Shown here: piece after piece, positions 47,648-60,555 of the stretch | Numbering within the stretch: the stretch's first letter is position 1 | How the letters are laid out: every line of letters starts with the position of its first letter | Assembly: GCF_964340395.1 (NCBI RefSeq) | Contig: NC_135559.1 | Span: forward strand, 15,498,563-15,562,562 | From: Glandiceps talaboti | Taxonomy: Eukaryota > Hemichordata > Enteropneusta > Spengelidae | DNA length: 64,000 nucleotides | Reading direction: 5' to 3' | Position numbers and translations under genes: made by a program | Notes under the pieces: model-generated | Seen by the model: only the letters and a program-made list of their open reading frames with translations | Told to the model about the DNA's origin: nothing | The model's database searches: none

Positions 47648-50600
47648 ATGAAGTTCATACTTACAATCTGGTTATTAGTTCTATTTATCCACGTGTCGTA
47701 CTCCAGCTCCAGCTCCAAATCCGACTCCGACTCCCAGGAAGATGGTAGGTGTTGTTGTGAAGACCGTTTATTACATTCTGAACATTGGTCTGCGCAGCCT
47801 ATCTGCGCATGTTTACCGTGCAATTTGTTGATATTCCAGTGCAATCCCACATAGGTCTCGATATACATAGAATTTTGAGAGTTTGAATATTTGAAAACAA
47901 CATGACAGACTTCATTATTTAATAATAAACTTAAGACTGTTGAAAATGGAAATTCCGGTAAATTTCATGCAGAATAGCAATATTTTTACCGATTGATAAC
48001 AAAATGCATCATGACTTTCCCAAGTGACATTTTACCGACGCAAAGAACGATACGTAAAGTGAAATGAAAAACAAGTTTACAAAAAACAATGAACAGGAAA
48101 TTAAACGAGGTAATGTCAGGAAGATATATGGCCCATTTTGCCAATTAGTTGGTATGTCATTGTAGAAATTAAAATCTCTAGCTGATGAACGATGACTAAA
48201 ACCGAATTATCCAAAAATCAAAATTGCTTGGAAATTGTGATTGTCATTTTACTTTAGCAGTGACAATTCAGAATGTTGACAAAATTCGTGAGTTATCATG
48301 CATGTTGTAAACTTTAACATGGTGTGTTTTGATCATATTTTATTTTCATACGGTCGAAAAACTAGCCCCCCAAAAACTGCAATAATCGACAGTACGTTAA
48401 TTGCGCTATAAATAAATAACACAAAGAAATATATGTTCTTGAATATCCTTGCATTGACAGATATTACGTTGCAAGGATTCATCGATATAGAATTTAACAA
48501 CAAATCGAATAATATATAAGACATGCTTAAGCCGTGTGTTTTTCTTAGCCCAGGCCCTTTGACCACATATATGTTTTATTTGAGAAAGGCGTGTATCTTT
48601 TGCAAAGATTTGCTTTGAAAAATTAAAATTGAAAACATAAATTCATTTGGAAAGTAATGTGATAGCATGTGTAACCAAACAGTGCCAGCTATGTTGCATG
48701 TGAAGTAGTAGTAACATTTCGGGAATATTTTATTTATTGGATATAAATTTGAATGTTCTCGTTCAATAAATTTTACATTTTCATATCAGAATGTTTTACT
48801 AAAAGACTGTATGATAGAAAAAGTACTGTACAATTTCAGTAATACAATCGGATTATTTACTTGTATTTTCTTGTTCATTTGCTCATATTTTCCAAGTCAA
48901 AGTCAAACAACATTGCTAGCTGTTGTTAAGTCCCAGGTCTGAACTGAACTCTAATTTTCAATCCCGGATCAGTATCTCCACATTTTCCTACGTGTATTAA
49001 GCGAACATTTTCTCAAACGCAGTCACAAAAGGGCAACCATTTTCAAAAAACAGAGTGGCAGTAGTCTAATGTTAGGAGATAAAAATGTGTAACACTCACT
49101 ACAATGGCAGTTTGGAAGGCGCATTATGAAGTCTGTCAGCGTGTTACATGGTCAAAGTCATCCAGTATAATTAGTGGCATATTAATATGCAAATTAGGCC
49201 TTTAATACATTCGATGGGTTGGATGAATTGAATTGATGTCACGTTTGAAGCTATAGATAGTAGATATAGATTTGTGTGATATCTGGATACTGTAGAGTAT
49301 ATTTGTTGTTTTAAATTTTCAATCCCTCCAGAAATGCAATCACGTAATTCAACTTCGTTTCACTTCCTAAACAGTAAGCCATATAAGATTTCAAATCTGG
49401 TTTCTATGGGCTACGAAATAACAATTCACCAAATTTGCAACTAGCAATTGTCTTTCTAGAATGGACACGCGTTTATTGTACGTGTTTTTTTATATCTCTC
49501 TTAGAAAAGAAGCCACATATCGTATTCTTTTTATCGGACAATTCAGGTAAGAAATATTTCATTGATATGACATTGATTGGAGGCTAACGTTATGGTTAAA
49601 TGTCGGGCTCTGTAACATATAAATTACAATTGTGAATTCATGTAAGTTGTTTACTCTAAGACTTGTCAGGCTTATCAAATAGCAAAGTTTTGATACATTT
49701 ATTCCGTTGCGTGCATAATGAATTCAAACTACACATTGCAGAATTACCTTGCATTACATGCGTAGTAATCTGGTTGTATGAATACCTTATGATTTTTCAT
49801 TGTTAAGAAACTGTTACTGTTTGAAAACGGTATGGCAGAGATCATCGAATGCCAATTTTCTCCAGAACAATTCCAGTTAAAAGTAGATGTTTATGTTTCC
49901 ATTTTCTACTCACATCAAGAATGACTTCGACTTAAAACAACTACATGTGACATTTGCAAAATGCTGATAAAAACATTTTTTCTCCCAGGCTGGAGTGATG
50001 TCTCTTGGAACGATGAAACGGGTGTTATGCAAACACCTAATATGGAAGCATTGGCCAGAAGTGGAGTCATTTTAAACCAAACATACGTTCAGCCAATCTG
50101 CACACCGTAAGTAAAGTAACCCATAGTTAATTTATTAACATAGAGCCCTTAATATTGGAAACATTTTATAAATGACAGGAGTAAAGAATATCATTGAAAT
50201 TTAGTGTTATTGTTAACTTCCTTAACGATTACAGCATTGTCTTTCGGATGTTTTATTGACAATAACATAAATATGTAGGCCAAAGGATTTGCTTCTATTT
50301 TATTTGCTATTTCATTCACTATGTATTTTCAAAGTGAAGCGATCTCGACAGATTGTTTGCTTCTACATATAAATATTTCCCGCCTAAATGTAAAGTGATA
50401 TATTTCACGTTTACTGTGCATATAATTATAGACAAATGTCACCCATCAACATCGATATGTCTACATTAAGTAATTTAATTATAATCGTTATGTAAAAGAA
50501 TGTAACAAACATGTACAATTTAGAATAATATAGTTCCATATTTAACTTACATTCTACAGAACAAGAGCCGCCTTCACTACTGGTAGATACCCATATAAAT

Positions 50601-50735
50601 TGGGACTTGGGGTAGGTAGAATTTGACTACACTATGTTTTCACAACCTAAGCACTTTGTCAAACAGATTTTACGATGAGAGTATGTATGTATGTATGTAT
50701 GTATGTATGTATGTATGTATGTATGTATGTATGTA

Positions 50736-50766
<31 letters not shown>

Positions 50767-51195
50767 ATGTATGTATGTATGTATGTATGTATGTACCTAC
50801 GTACGTGTGTATGTATGTATGTATGGTAGTATGTATATGTATGGTATGTAGTAGTGTATGCCCCTGTCTGGCAAGTACATTTGCCCCTCACACAACTTGC
50901 AAGTGCAACTTACAACATGACCAACCATTTACAATTTATTATTTATATTTATTGTTGACAATTTTAGTAATCAGCGAATTTCTTTGTAATATTTGTAGCA
51001 TGGTATGATTCTGCCACCTCAAGCAAGTTACCTGAGACCGAATGAATCCACCGTGGCTGAACAATTGAAACAACGAGGATATGCTACACATATTGTAGGA
51101 AAGTAAGTATGTAAACTGCATTAGTGGCTACACACAAATAAAGTTAAGATACTGGTAGTCATTGCTCTGAACCATGCTAACGTTGTATGCTGTGA

Positions 51196-51238
<43 letters not shown>

Positions 51239-51244
51239 TGTGTG

Positions 51245-51301
<57 letters not shown>

Positions 51302-54300
51302 CCTTTTTCGGTTGTCTCTATTGTAGTTGTCATGTTCCCTGTTTATAAAGCAAAAGTTACTTTCCACTCCTTAAATCGAAATAGACAAAAGAATAAAGGT
51401 TTAGCTTCAATATTTAAAACATTTTTATTTGTACGTTTTAAGTGAAGTTCCCTCTGTGGTGTGAATCAAGCACTTTTTCGAGATAAAAGACTGGTGCGAT
51501 TTTAGCTGCAGTTACGGAGAGCATAGACTGAATGAATTGTTTATTTAGATTATTTGTCACATCTTTAACATGTTTACACTGTACAGTTTCTAAGGCAAAG
51601 TATATTATTTGAATGTCTTTTATCGTCTGTGACAACGAAACTGTATTAATCCCACTGTTTCCATTATCAGATGGCATCTTGGAGCTTGTCGTTGGGAAGT
51701 TACTCCAACATTCCGCGGTTTTGACACTCATTATGGTCCCCTAAATGGATACATTGACTACTACACTCATGACGGTAATCTTTGTTTTATTTTAAAGCGT
51801 TCAGCATATCGCTTTTAATTTTTTGAATTTGTTAAAGATCTGTTATCGGAAAGCAAATTACTCGTCAGTTTATTTCTTATCGACTAGCAGCGAACACAAT
51901 CGCAGTGTGGTTAACATAAGCTTCTTGGTGATTGCAGTTCAACTTAAAGATTGTCTTGTTAGGAATATTTGCCTTATATGGAGCATTTAATTCATTGGCG
52001 TACTTGCCTTATGGAGTAGTCGCCATGGCCTGGTTACATGTCTTATATGGAGTATTGCTTTACTGATATTTGCCATATAAGGAGTGGTCGCTTTATATGG
52101 CGTAGTTGTCTTGAGAAGCTGCTATAAGTCCATGTGATTATTTTCAGTATCTGTGAGTCATGCCGAGGCAAGACTGTTCGGTGAAGACCCAGGTGAGGTT
52201 GCTCTGGATTTCCGTGATAACACCGGTGTCGTGTCTGATAAAGTAGGAACTCATGCTAGTGTAAGTATCAATACTGATTGTGTTGCAGTTTAGCCTGTCG
52301 ATTAGGTATTGTTTTGGATTGAGTTTTTTGAACCCCCTATCCCCGGTCTATCTTCCTTTCATTCTATTGACATTACAGATTTACGACTATTACAGTGTGA
52401 AGTTGCACATGTTGTATCGCTCAACTTCCTCCAGATATGACACTTCTCTAGAGGCATCTAAAGACGCATCCTTATTTCGTATCAGGCCAATGTTTTACAA
52501 GTGAGCTTTCCTTTTCAAGTTGATAATATGCAAAAAGATGGGCTTTAGAGTAAAGAACATAATGTAGTGTGAATTGTAATTCAAGACGTGACCTCACAAT
52601 AGTTTAAGTAGATCCTTTGGCATTGGTTTATCTAGTGTTAAGCAATTACCTAAGCTTGTTGTGGTGTATCAAACACAATATGTGGTTATAATTAGGAGGG
52701 TATTTAATCACGACAATATTACGAATACAACATGATATACTAATTGCTTAACAGAATGAACACGGCTCAAATTCAGGACAAAATGGCATTTGATTTAACG
52801 GACGGTATAGGAAAATATGCTTAACACAAGTTCTGTTTGAGATTCCAATAAGTCGTACACCGACTTTTCATTTTATGTACGTACACACCTCAATCTGCTT
52901 TATGTAGTTTAATGATAGCCCCTCTCGAGGAAGTCCAATGTACAGACTTCGCAAGAAGAACGAGATATCTACCAACCAACAAAAATAGCACGAAACCCCC
53001 ATACATTGAAAATACATTTACAACTATTGCACAAGTAGGAATTGTAACATTATAATTATCCACAGCAAACTAATGTGGCTATTATTAGTTTTGTCATAAA
53101 TGTTGTTATATTAGGTTACGTTTGTAAAAGCAGAAAGAACATCTCATTGCATAAAAATAATAACAACAGTAAAATGTCTATAACAACAGTAACAAATGTC
53201 GTATTCTACAGGACCTGCTCCGAGAGAGGGCGATAGACATCATTAAAAGTCACGATCAAGACACACCAATGTTCCTCTTTATGGCAAATCTGCTGCCACA
53301 TTTCCCATTCCAGGTGAGTACGATGCCCTGTTATACTTACATATATGTGTTATACTTATATACACTGCATTATCATTGCAGTTCAATGTTTTACAAATAA
53401 ACTTATCATCAAGTCGAATATAGTGAGCTATTGTATTCCTTAGTATGCACTGGTATAGAGAAAACAACGATAAACGGACATCGACCGGAACGAAAAGCCA
53501 AACTTTTCTGACAGGCTTGACGAAAATGATCTCGTCTCGATTGCATGCATCACTTGTTCACTTAATATTAATGTTACATTTGACAATCATTACTTCATAG
53601 AATGTGTTTTGGTATTCATCTTGTTGTCAACTATCACTGTCTCACACAATCTCTTAGATTATAATATGTCGTGTCGTGATTGAAACGGGGCTTTTGTTAC
53701 CTCAAGAGATGAGATATTTGATATTCGTTTTACAAGTAACCAAAATTCTTAGTAGTCATTTTAAAAGGAAATTAATGTCGTATATAAGCACATAATTGAA
53801 TATTTTTACTTTGTTTCAGGCCCCTGAACGGTTTCTAGCGATGTATAACGAGACTGCAATACCTGGTCTCAGAGAATATCGTGGTAAGTATGTAATTGTT
53901 AAAAAAGTGTTCATGAAATCGTTCTAAGAGAACATCATTGTCATAGAAATACTTGACGTAAACCTCCAAACTGTTAAATGGCTATTCTCTCGAATCGCTT
54001 AAGAATACATTTATCATATTTATCTTCTCTCTTCAAGCTATGGTATCCATGCTTGATGACATGATAGGACAAATAGTTCAGGCTCTAAAAGAACGAGGAA
54101 TGTGGGAGGACACATTAATTGTATATCTGGCTGACGTAAGTACACTAGCCTGGCTCAAGATTTGCACCTATTGTTTTTCGACATGTATAACTATAAAACG
54201 TAAATGCATCTTGTTAAATTTCGATGAAAAGCACTGCAAAGTACTTTGCATTGATTTGAAGTAATGTGTTGTGCTTCTGGAATGACGCTATACACAGCGA

Positions 54301-57300
54301 GTGCCATCAGCGTAGTTCCCTTACTTCATTAAAAATTAAAAGCCAACCCTAGTCCAATAAGTTGATAGGTAGCTGGCAGTTTGGGATTAACCCTTCTATG
54401 GGCTAAGGACTAACACTACTGAAAGTGCAGGAATTCGTTATGATTAGAATTATATATACAACTTTTCTTCTGTGTTCCGTTCTACTCATAAATTTCCTAG
54501 TTTATTGCTTTAAGAGTATGTGGATTGTCTGGCTAACAGATGAATAGTTAACGTCATATTTCTATTTTTCAGAATGGCGGTCCTTTCTTTTTTGGTTCTC
54601 AATGGCCACTGCGTGGCGCTGTTCAGACTTTATTTGAAGGTGGTATACGATCACCAGGATTTGTTCATGGCAAAATGTTGAAAAAGACCGGATACGTAAA
54701 CAACGAGTAAGATTTCATTTTAATCTGTCGATATGTAAATGTTTTGTAATGATAAGAATACAATGTAGATAAGGTTTCGAAAATTCACAATATGAAATGA
54801 AAAAAATAAAAAGTGCCTTTTTTGCGACTTTGATATTTGGATGTCTTGTTATCATGTATTTTCATTTACCAAATTTAGATTGTGTCAAGAATTTGAGTCG
54901 TGTACATTCAGCTTCAAATTAAGATGCTTCACAACACTACGAGAGATTACATACTGTGGGCAAAATTCAAGTGTCTTGTATGCTGACATTTATTATGATG
55001 TACTCCGAATTGCATGTTATATAAACGTTATACACATTCAACTGTTTCTAACGTATCGAGTTCATGTATGTGCAGTCTGTTTTCCTCTGCATCCGGGGGT
55101 ATGAGACACCTTACTTCCTTCGTGTATATCTATACACTTATGTAAGCTACATGTATTTCTGTCAGGAAAGGGGGTTGGTCAAAGAGTCTGACGACAGTAC
55201 TTGATAATATCTTAAACTGCCTAATCATGGCCGCTATGTATGACTAATAGAATCAATTTTATTTGGTTTCTTCTTTAGACTGATCCACATCTCTGATTTA
55301 TTCCCAACATTTATAAACTTGGCTGGTGGTAACATTGGTAAGTTTCACAGTACAAGATCTTATCCGCTGAACAGGTGGTATTGAAATGTTTCATACATTT
55401 TTTCCTTCAGTAAGGAGGGATATATATTAGGGGGGGGGGGTATATGTGTATGTGTGTGTGTGTGTATCACCATTTTCAAAAAACGGCAGGCTTAATTCAA
55501 ACGAAATTTGATACACAGTCATGTTCTGTATGGTAATGGCAAAAACTGATTAGCTTTTTGTAAACATTTCATGAATATTAATGAGCAATTTACGTAATTA
55601 ATGGTTTTCGGTAATTTATTACACATTAGCTTGGTAAATCATCACTTTTAAAGACATTCTAATGTAGTAAAGAGTTGTCCACAGTAACTAAGTGACAAAC
55701 ATTTACTAATCGGTGATACTAAATTGTTTGTGTGAAATAAAAGTTTTAGCTGATGATGATGATGGGAGGTTGATTATAATATGGTTCACCATTGGGTACA
55801 TTTTCTGCTTATGTAAGTCACTGAACGTAGAAGACTATCATAATTGAAACAAATTGTCTGTTAGGAATTTAAACAACCATGCCGCTTTCTTCCCAACATT
55901 CCACTTTTGTATACATGTGGTATTTTATTTTCTTGATATCTTTCCACAGATCCAGGATTGCAGTTGGATGGAATGGATGTATGGGAGACATTATCAGAGG
56001 GGAAACCATCTCCCAGAAAAGGAGCTATACTTCATTATGACCACCATCCAGTTAGTACTGGGTTGGCCGTAAGGTAATTTGATCCCACGAAATCATATGG
56101 TCAATATATCGATGTATTCATGTTACATTCTCCATATTCCAAATCTGGACTCAAGTTCATTTCCCCTGATAATTAAAGCACCTAACTTAACCCCTCAATT
56201 ATTGTGTTTTACAGACTGGGTGATTATAAACTTATTGATGGCCGATATGATGCACTTAGGAATGTAACTTTCCGCCTTGATAATCTACCAACAGGTAATT
56301 TTGTTTTCTTTTTCAGGCCAATATTATCTTGACAATATTTCATCCAGTACAACAACAAGTCATTAACAATGCCAATGCTATAATTTCAATTGGGATTATT
56401 TGTATTTTGCAAATCTTATTCTTTATGGTTTACTTCTTTATGGTTTACTTCAAATTTGAATTTCGTTATTTTGCAATTTACTTTGTTTCTAAATTTTTTC
56501 CTTGGTTTTCTATGTGCTCTCCCGTCCTTGTTGCTATAGTATTACAAACTAACACCCTGTTTGAAAAAAAAATCATAAGAATGTGATGTATTCTTTTACT
56601 TGTAGACCGTTGGTTTCATAAACCAGAAATAGTCAACCCCGATATACCAAATATACCCCCTGCACCTAAAGAGGTGACCTATCTTTTCAATGTCATAGGT
56701 AAGTGTAGTCTAACAATATCTAAGACGATAACCCAATTTTCATCATAACATTTTTAAAAAAAAATGTTTTTGTGCTGGGAATTCCTCCCAGCGATTTTCT
56801 GTTATGTAGACAAATACAAACAAAGACACACACAAATGCTACAGAGATCCATTGGGGTTTGGGACTACGTGACAGGGCTATGTTGCACGCTCTATATCAC
56901 GTTGCTGTGGGACTGTCAACGCTTTCCCAGTCAGTCCACAAGCTATCCCAGAGTCACCCAGGCCCAGCATACATAGCACCAGCGGGCTCCGTGTGAGTAA
57001 TCGTCCCCGACTTTTCGAGTCATTACTCCAGGAGTCCCCCCAAATTCGCACTTGTCTTGTGAGTGAGACATGGCTGAGTGATACAGCCTACCCATCGAGT
57101 CTGTAGAACACTCACCCTGGGTTTTGGGTCGGTCCAGTGGGATTCGAACCCGTGACCTCCCGACTGCTACTCCAGTTCGCTAACCACTACACTATAGGGA
57201 GCCGGTATTTTCATTAACATACATATAGCCTAATTACCCAAAGTCATTAATTATGCAAATGACTCATTAAAACTACAAGCTATATTATCAACCTTTATAA

Positions 57301-57508
57301 GACACATGCACTTTGTTATCATGAATGTATGTACAAAATTATATTGAAGCGTGCATTACCGAAAATGATAAATTGAGCATACTGGTCATTAATATTCATA
57401 GTATATTTCACCAAAACCTAATCAATTCTAGCTGTTACCCTAGTGAACATGTATATCAGATGTCGTTTAAATTGAGCCTGATTTTTGAGTACATGATGAC
57501 CCAGAAAA

Positions 57509-57557
<49 letters not shown>

Positions 57558-57967
57558 GATATAGACACAGACACAGACTTTTCATCCCTGAATTATAACC
57601 TTCCCTTACGGAAGGTAAACATCGTAAGATCTTAAGATTGTCATCGTGGTCTGAGACTGACGATAAAAGTATATTGTCGATTTAAACATAGTCTATGATA
57701 AGCAAGGGTACATACTTACAGAATGTGAGTATTTGTTATTTGTTAATACCAACAAATGCAGTATATATTGTTTTCCCCCTTTCAGATGACCCTCGTGAAA
57801 CTAACGACCTATCTGCAGCAATGCCTGACAAAGTGGAAGAACTACGTCAGTACGCTTATCATGAGACTGCTGGGGCTCCAGACCCATTTTATCCAGATAG
57901 AACACCCGAGCTTGCTGACCCTAACTCGGAAGCCAACGGAGGAATATGGACTCCAAATTGGTGTTGA
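47648..57967 (+). CDS. Arylsulfatase (ARSB/I/J-like), copy B, 16 coding exons, 521 aa
   Basis: Same gene structure as copy A. Coding exons: 47648-47744, 49505-49546, 49989-50106, 50560-50611, 50999-51102, 51671-51774, 52148-52260, 53212-53313, 53820-53883, 54038-54135, 54573-54706, 55279-55337, 55950-56073, 56215-56294, 56606-56698, 57786-57967; total 1566 nt, all splice sites GT/AG, no stop. It shares the signal peptide, the CTPTR site (C84), and the unusual N45 and V315. Six residues differ from copy A: F98Y (right after the signature GRYP), A174S, N177H, T429P, E431D and P435H. Three further changes are silent. With six replacement to three silent changes there is little sign of strong purifying selection between the copies, though the number is small. 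Confidence 0.93.
50680..50830. repeat. (TATG)n/(GT)n array in intron 5 (B)
   Basis: Counterpart of 21486-21640, with fewer units before the GT interruption. Confidence 0.95.
51196..51301. repeat. (GT)n-(GTCT)n array in intron 6 (B)
   Basis: Counterpart of 22004-22084. The GTCT part is expanded to about 14 units. Confidence 0.95.
51972..52082. promoter_or_regulatory. CArG-like cluster in intron 7 (B)
   Basis: Both perfect CArG matches of copy A are retained: CCTTATATGG at 51972-51981 and CCATATAAGG at 52073-52082. Confidence 0.4.
52246..52516 (+). repeat. Exon 8 end and intron 8 start shared with the Harbinger flank (B)
   Basis: Counterpart of 23030-23300, homologous in inverted orientation to 33760-34056. 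Confidence 0.8.
56744..57206 (-). mobile_element. Complete tRNA-derived SINE in intron 16 of copy B
   Basis: Minus-strand insertion of 463 bp between perfect 8-bp repeats ATTTTCAT (56736-56743 and 57207-57214). The tRNA-like head (about 57130-57205) has a B-box GGTTCGAATCC (on the plus strand 57140-57150) and an A-box TAGTGTAGTGGTTA (57181-57194). The body matches 13341-13627 and the A-rich tail is near 56750-56763. The head does not fold as a real tRNA because its acceptor ends do not pair. Confidence 0.88.
57511..57556. repeat. (CAGA)n array in intron 16 (B)
   Basis: Shorter counterpart of 28138-28213. Confidence 0.95.
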
Positions 57968-58120
57968 ATTACTAAGAACTCAACACTGTAGAAACTTGTA
58001 TTTGACAACAATTGCTGTGACACAATTCGTGAATCTAAATTTATGTTATAGTGTTGTCTACTTTTACTGCGAGAGATAAATGCTCATTCGTTGTAATTGT
58101 AAATTAGGAATATAGTATGA

Positions 58121-58126
58121 ATTAAA
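58121..58126 (+). terminator. Poly(A) signal of sulfatase copy B
   Basis: ATTAAA 154 bases after the stop codon, same context as in A. Confidence 0.5.
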
Positions 58127-58476
58127 AGAAAGCATGATAAATAGATTACATGGTGTGTTGTTTATCATTTAGATTGAGTTTACTAGTTTACTGGACCTGT
58201 TACTCTTAGCACACTGCACTCACCCAGCACTAGATCATGTAACTAAATGCAAGGGTCACTGACGTATAACATGGATATAACATATTGTATCGTTCCAAAT
58301 ATCAACTTACCAAAGTATACCACACAGTCAAACAATCGTATAAAACCACGTTTTTCACGATGATTCCCTCCAATAGCCAAACCACATATAATATACAAGT
58401 GGACGAATCATACATGAAGCATTGCTCAGCAAATATAAGGGACCCTTACCGACCAACGGTCTCTGTCCATCATAGT

Positions 58477-58525
58477 CTATCTGTCTGTCTGTCTGTCTGC
58501 CTACCTACCTGCCTACCTGCCTGCC

Positions 58526-58558
<33 letters not shown>

Positions 58559-58567
58559 GCCTGTCTA
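58477..58567. repeat. (CTGT)/(CTAC)/(CTGC) array (B)
   Basis: Counterpart of 29146-29256, with different interruptions. Confidence 0.95.
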
Positions 58568-58909
58568 TTTGATTGTTGAACTGCCTACGATCTGTCTGTC
58601 CCAGTGTCTGTCTCCGACTCTCTTTGCCTCCCTGTGTGTGTGTGTGTGTGTATGTGTGTCTGTTTGTCGTTTTGTCTGTCTGACTGTCTGTCTTTGTCCA
58701 TCTGTCTCTGTTGAACGGCCTACATCCATAATAACATTTTAGGCCAATCTGTCTAGGAATTATGTAGATTTTAGGTGTTTTTTATACCAAAAATCCTATG
58801 CGATCATTTTGATTTTTAACAATTTCCCATCTGCACGCCCTATCTATTGTCCCCACAAAATATCATGGCAATCCATCTCGCGGCTGTAGATTATAAGTCG
58901 TTTACACCC

Positions 58910-58910
<1 letters not shown>

Positions 58911-58983
<73 letters not shown>

Positions 58984-58995
58984 CACACTCACACT

Positions 58996-59054
<59 letters not shown>

Positions 59055-59068
59055 ACACACACACACAA
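58911..59068. repeat. (CA)n-(CTCACA)n-(TA)n-(CA)n array (B)
   Basis: Counterpart of 29606-29701, about 60 bp longer. Confidence 0.95.
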
Positions 59069-59238
59069 GCATTTTGTGATGCTTATAGCACTACAAGTAT
59101 TCAGTTATGCTAAATGTCTAAGACATTAGTAAAACCCAATAGATCGTATTATAGACTGCTTGTCTTTAATACTGTATTCTACTACGTTAAATATGGATAG
59201 TCGCAGGGTTTGCTGTATAAGAATTTACTGTTAACTAC

Positions 59239-59343
59239 ATTTTCTCTTTCTCTCTGTCTCTGCCTATCTGTCTCTGTCTCTGTCTCTGTCTCTCCTCTCT
59301 GTCTCTGTCTCTGTCTCTCTGTCTCTCTCTCTGTCTCTCTCTG
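59239..59343. repeat. (CTCTGT)n array at the segment B / Polinton junction
   Basis: CT/CTGT units homologous to 29861-30048, but the pure CT end is missing and the array stops at CTCTGT just before TGAGGTCTAG. It is the breakpoint between segment B and the mobile element. Confidence 0.93.
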
Positions 59344-59810
59344 TTGAGGTCTAGTCTAGGATCTGGTTCCGGTAAATAAAGTCTGATATCAGCTAAACTA
59401 AATGTTTTATCATTGTTATTATAAACTGACACATAAGAAACTCGATCAATTAAACCATGATCAATGGTTAATGGTTTTTCTAGCATTTCAACATAATCCC
59501 GTGGTAAATCAAAAGTATAGAACGTAGCAGCTCTGTTGCTATACGCAAAACCAAATGGTATATGATATTTTGATACTTTATATTCTTCGATTGTATCATC
59601 CACATCATTTAAATCTGCTAAATTGTTAGTATGTTCGTGCGATTGAACTGCCGCTGGTTCTATATTATATTTTTTCTTTTCATTTTTCCATCTTAAAACA
59701 AAATCTTTATTATTATGTCGTCCGGATAAATTCGACACGTTAACATCTTTGAGATCATCAAGTGCATATCCTAGAGATCTTCCAATACCTAGTCCAAAAT
59801 TTGATGGCAT
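59344..59810 (-). CDS. Unknown Polinton-element protein, 3'-truncated
   Basis: Starts with MPSNFGLGIGRSLG at 59810 and reads about 155 residues of normal composition, ending DIRLYLPEPDPRLDL near 59344. The frame then continues through the CTCTGT array as an Arg/Glu/Gln repeat tail to a stop at 59235. That tail is a microsatellite translation, so the true C-terminus is lost. The start region is Gly-rich and the middle has FGFAYSNRAATFYTF. I do not recognise the family. It is divergently transcribed from the next ORF. Confidence 0.6.
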
Positions 59811-59873
59811 ATTATAGTATTTATTATTTCGTATTTTGTATATAATAATAATATACTATAATATTTAAAAACA
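59811..59873. promoter_or_regulatory. 63-bp divergent intergenic region
   Basis: Almost pure A/T spacer (TATTTATTATTTCG, TATATAATAATAATATAC) between two head-to-head ORFs. It must hold the promoters for both if they are expressed. No specific motif beyond TATA-like stretches. Confidence 0.4.
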
Positions 59874-60539
59874 ATGAAGTTGTATATATATGAAAAATCT
59901 AGTGATATTACTACCAATTTTACAGAAACGCTGATTGGTTATAAACAGATACGATTATTAGAGTTTAAACTATATAATTCCTGGCATAATATTACGAAAG
60001 AAAACAATGAAATTGCTTTTACCGCTAAACTTAAACGATCAGTTAAAAAAGTAGAACCGGGTAATTACAATGAAGAAACATTATCGCTTGCGATTGGTAG
60101 ATCGCAATTAATTAATTTTAAGAGAATTTTAGCAACGGGAAAAACACAGATGGTACTCGGTGATAATGTTAAAGTAGACTTTTCAAAGCCAAAGAATTTT
60201 GCAAGATTACTTGGTTTTGAAGAAAAAGAATATAGTTCATCAGGTATTAGTCCAAACAGAGCAAATTTTCTTACTGTGACTGAATACGTAGTCCATTGCG
60301 ATATTATAGATACACCTACTAATTACATCAATGGGAAAAGGTCTAATTATTTACAAATTTTAATGTTAGAGGACCAGGATGATATAGGAAAAGCTACTAC
60401 TTATTCATTTCCCGATAATATTCCAGTACCCATCAATCAAATGTATATAACTAATCTTCGAATTTGGATAACTGATCAAAATAACAATCCAATAGATTTT
60501 AATGGTCGGCCAATTTCATTTCTACTCGAGCTAACTTAA
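59874..60539 (+). CDS. Polinton-type structural protein candidate (minor capsid/penton-like), 221 aa
   Basis: Intact ORF from ATG 59874 to TAA 60539. The arrangement matches a protein recurrently found beside such polymerases in cnidarian and other invertebrate elements: a beta-rich N-terminus with YNSWHNIT (about residues 34-41), a middle KVDFSKPKNFARLLGF (about 101-116), VVHCDII near 140, and a C-terminal YITNLRIWITDQNNNPIDF before RPISFLLELT. The LLGF, V.HCDII and LRIWLTDQ.N..I landmarks are remembered family features. The jelly-roll minor capsid role is inference. It ends about 17 bp from the convergent polymerase gene. Confidence 0.6.
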   Translation: MKLYIYEKSSDITTNFTETLIGYKQIRLLEFKLYNSWHNITKENNEIAFTAKLKRSVKKVEPGNYNEETLSLAIGRSQLINFKRILATGKTQMVLGDNVKVDFSKPKNFARLLGFEEKEYSSSGISPNRANFLTVTEYVVHCDIIDTPTNYINGKRSNYLQILMLEDQDDIGKATTYSFPDNIPVPINQMYITNLRIWITDQNNNPIDFNGRPISFLLELT

Positions 60540-60555
60540 AGGTTACTAACAGTTA

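Noticed and set aside
57130-57206. Candidate tRNA gene on the minus strand (A and B boxes present)
   Set aside because: The acceptor arm does not pair and the sequence continues into a SINE body with tail and target-site duplication, so it is a SINE head.
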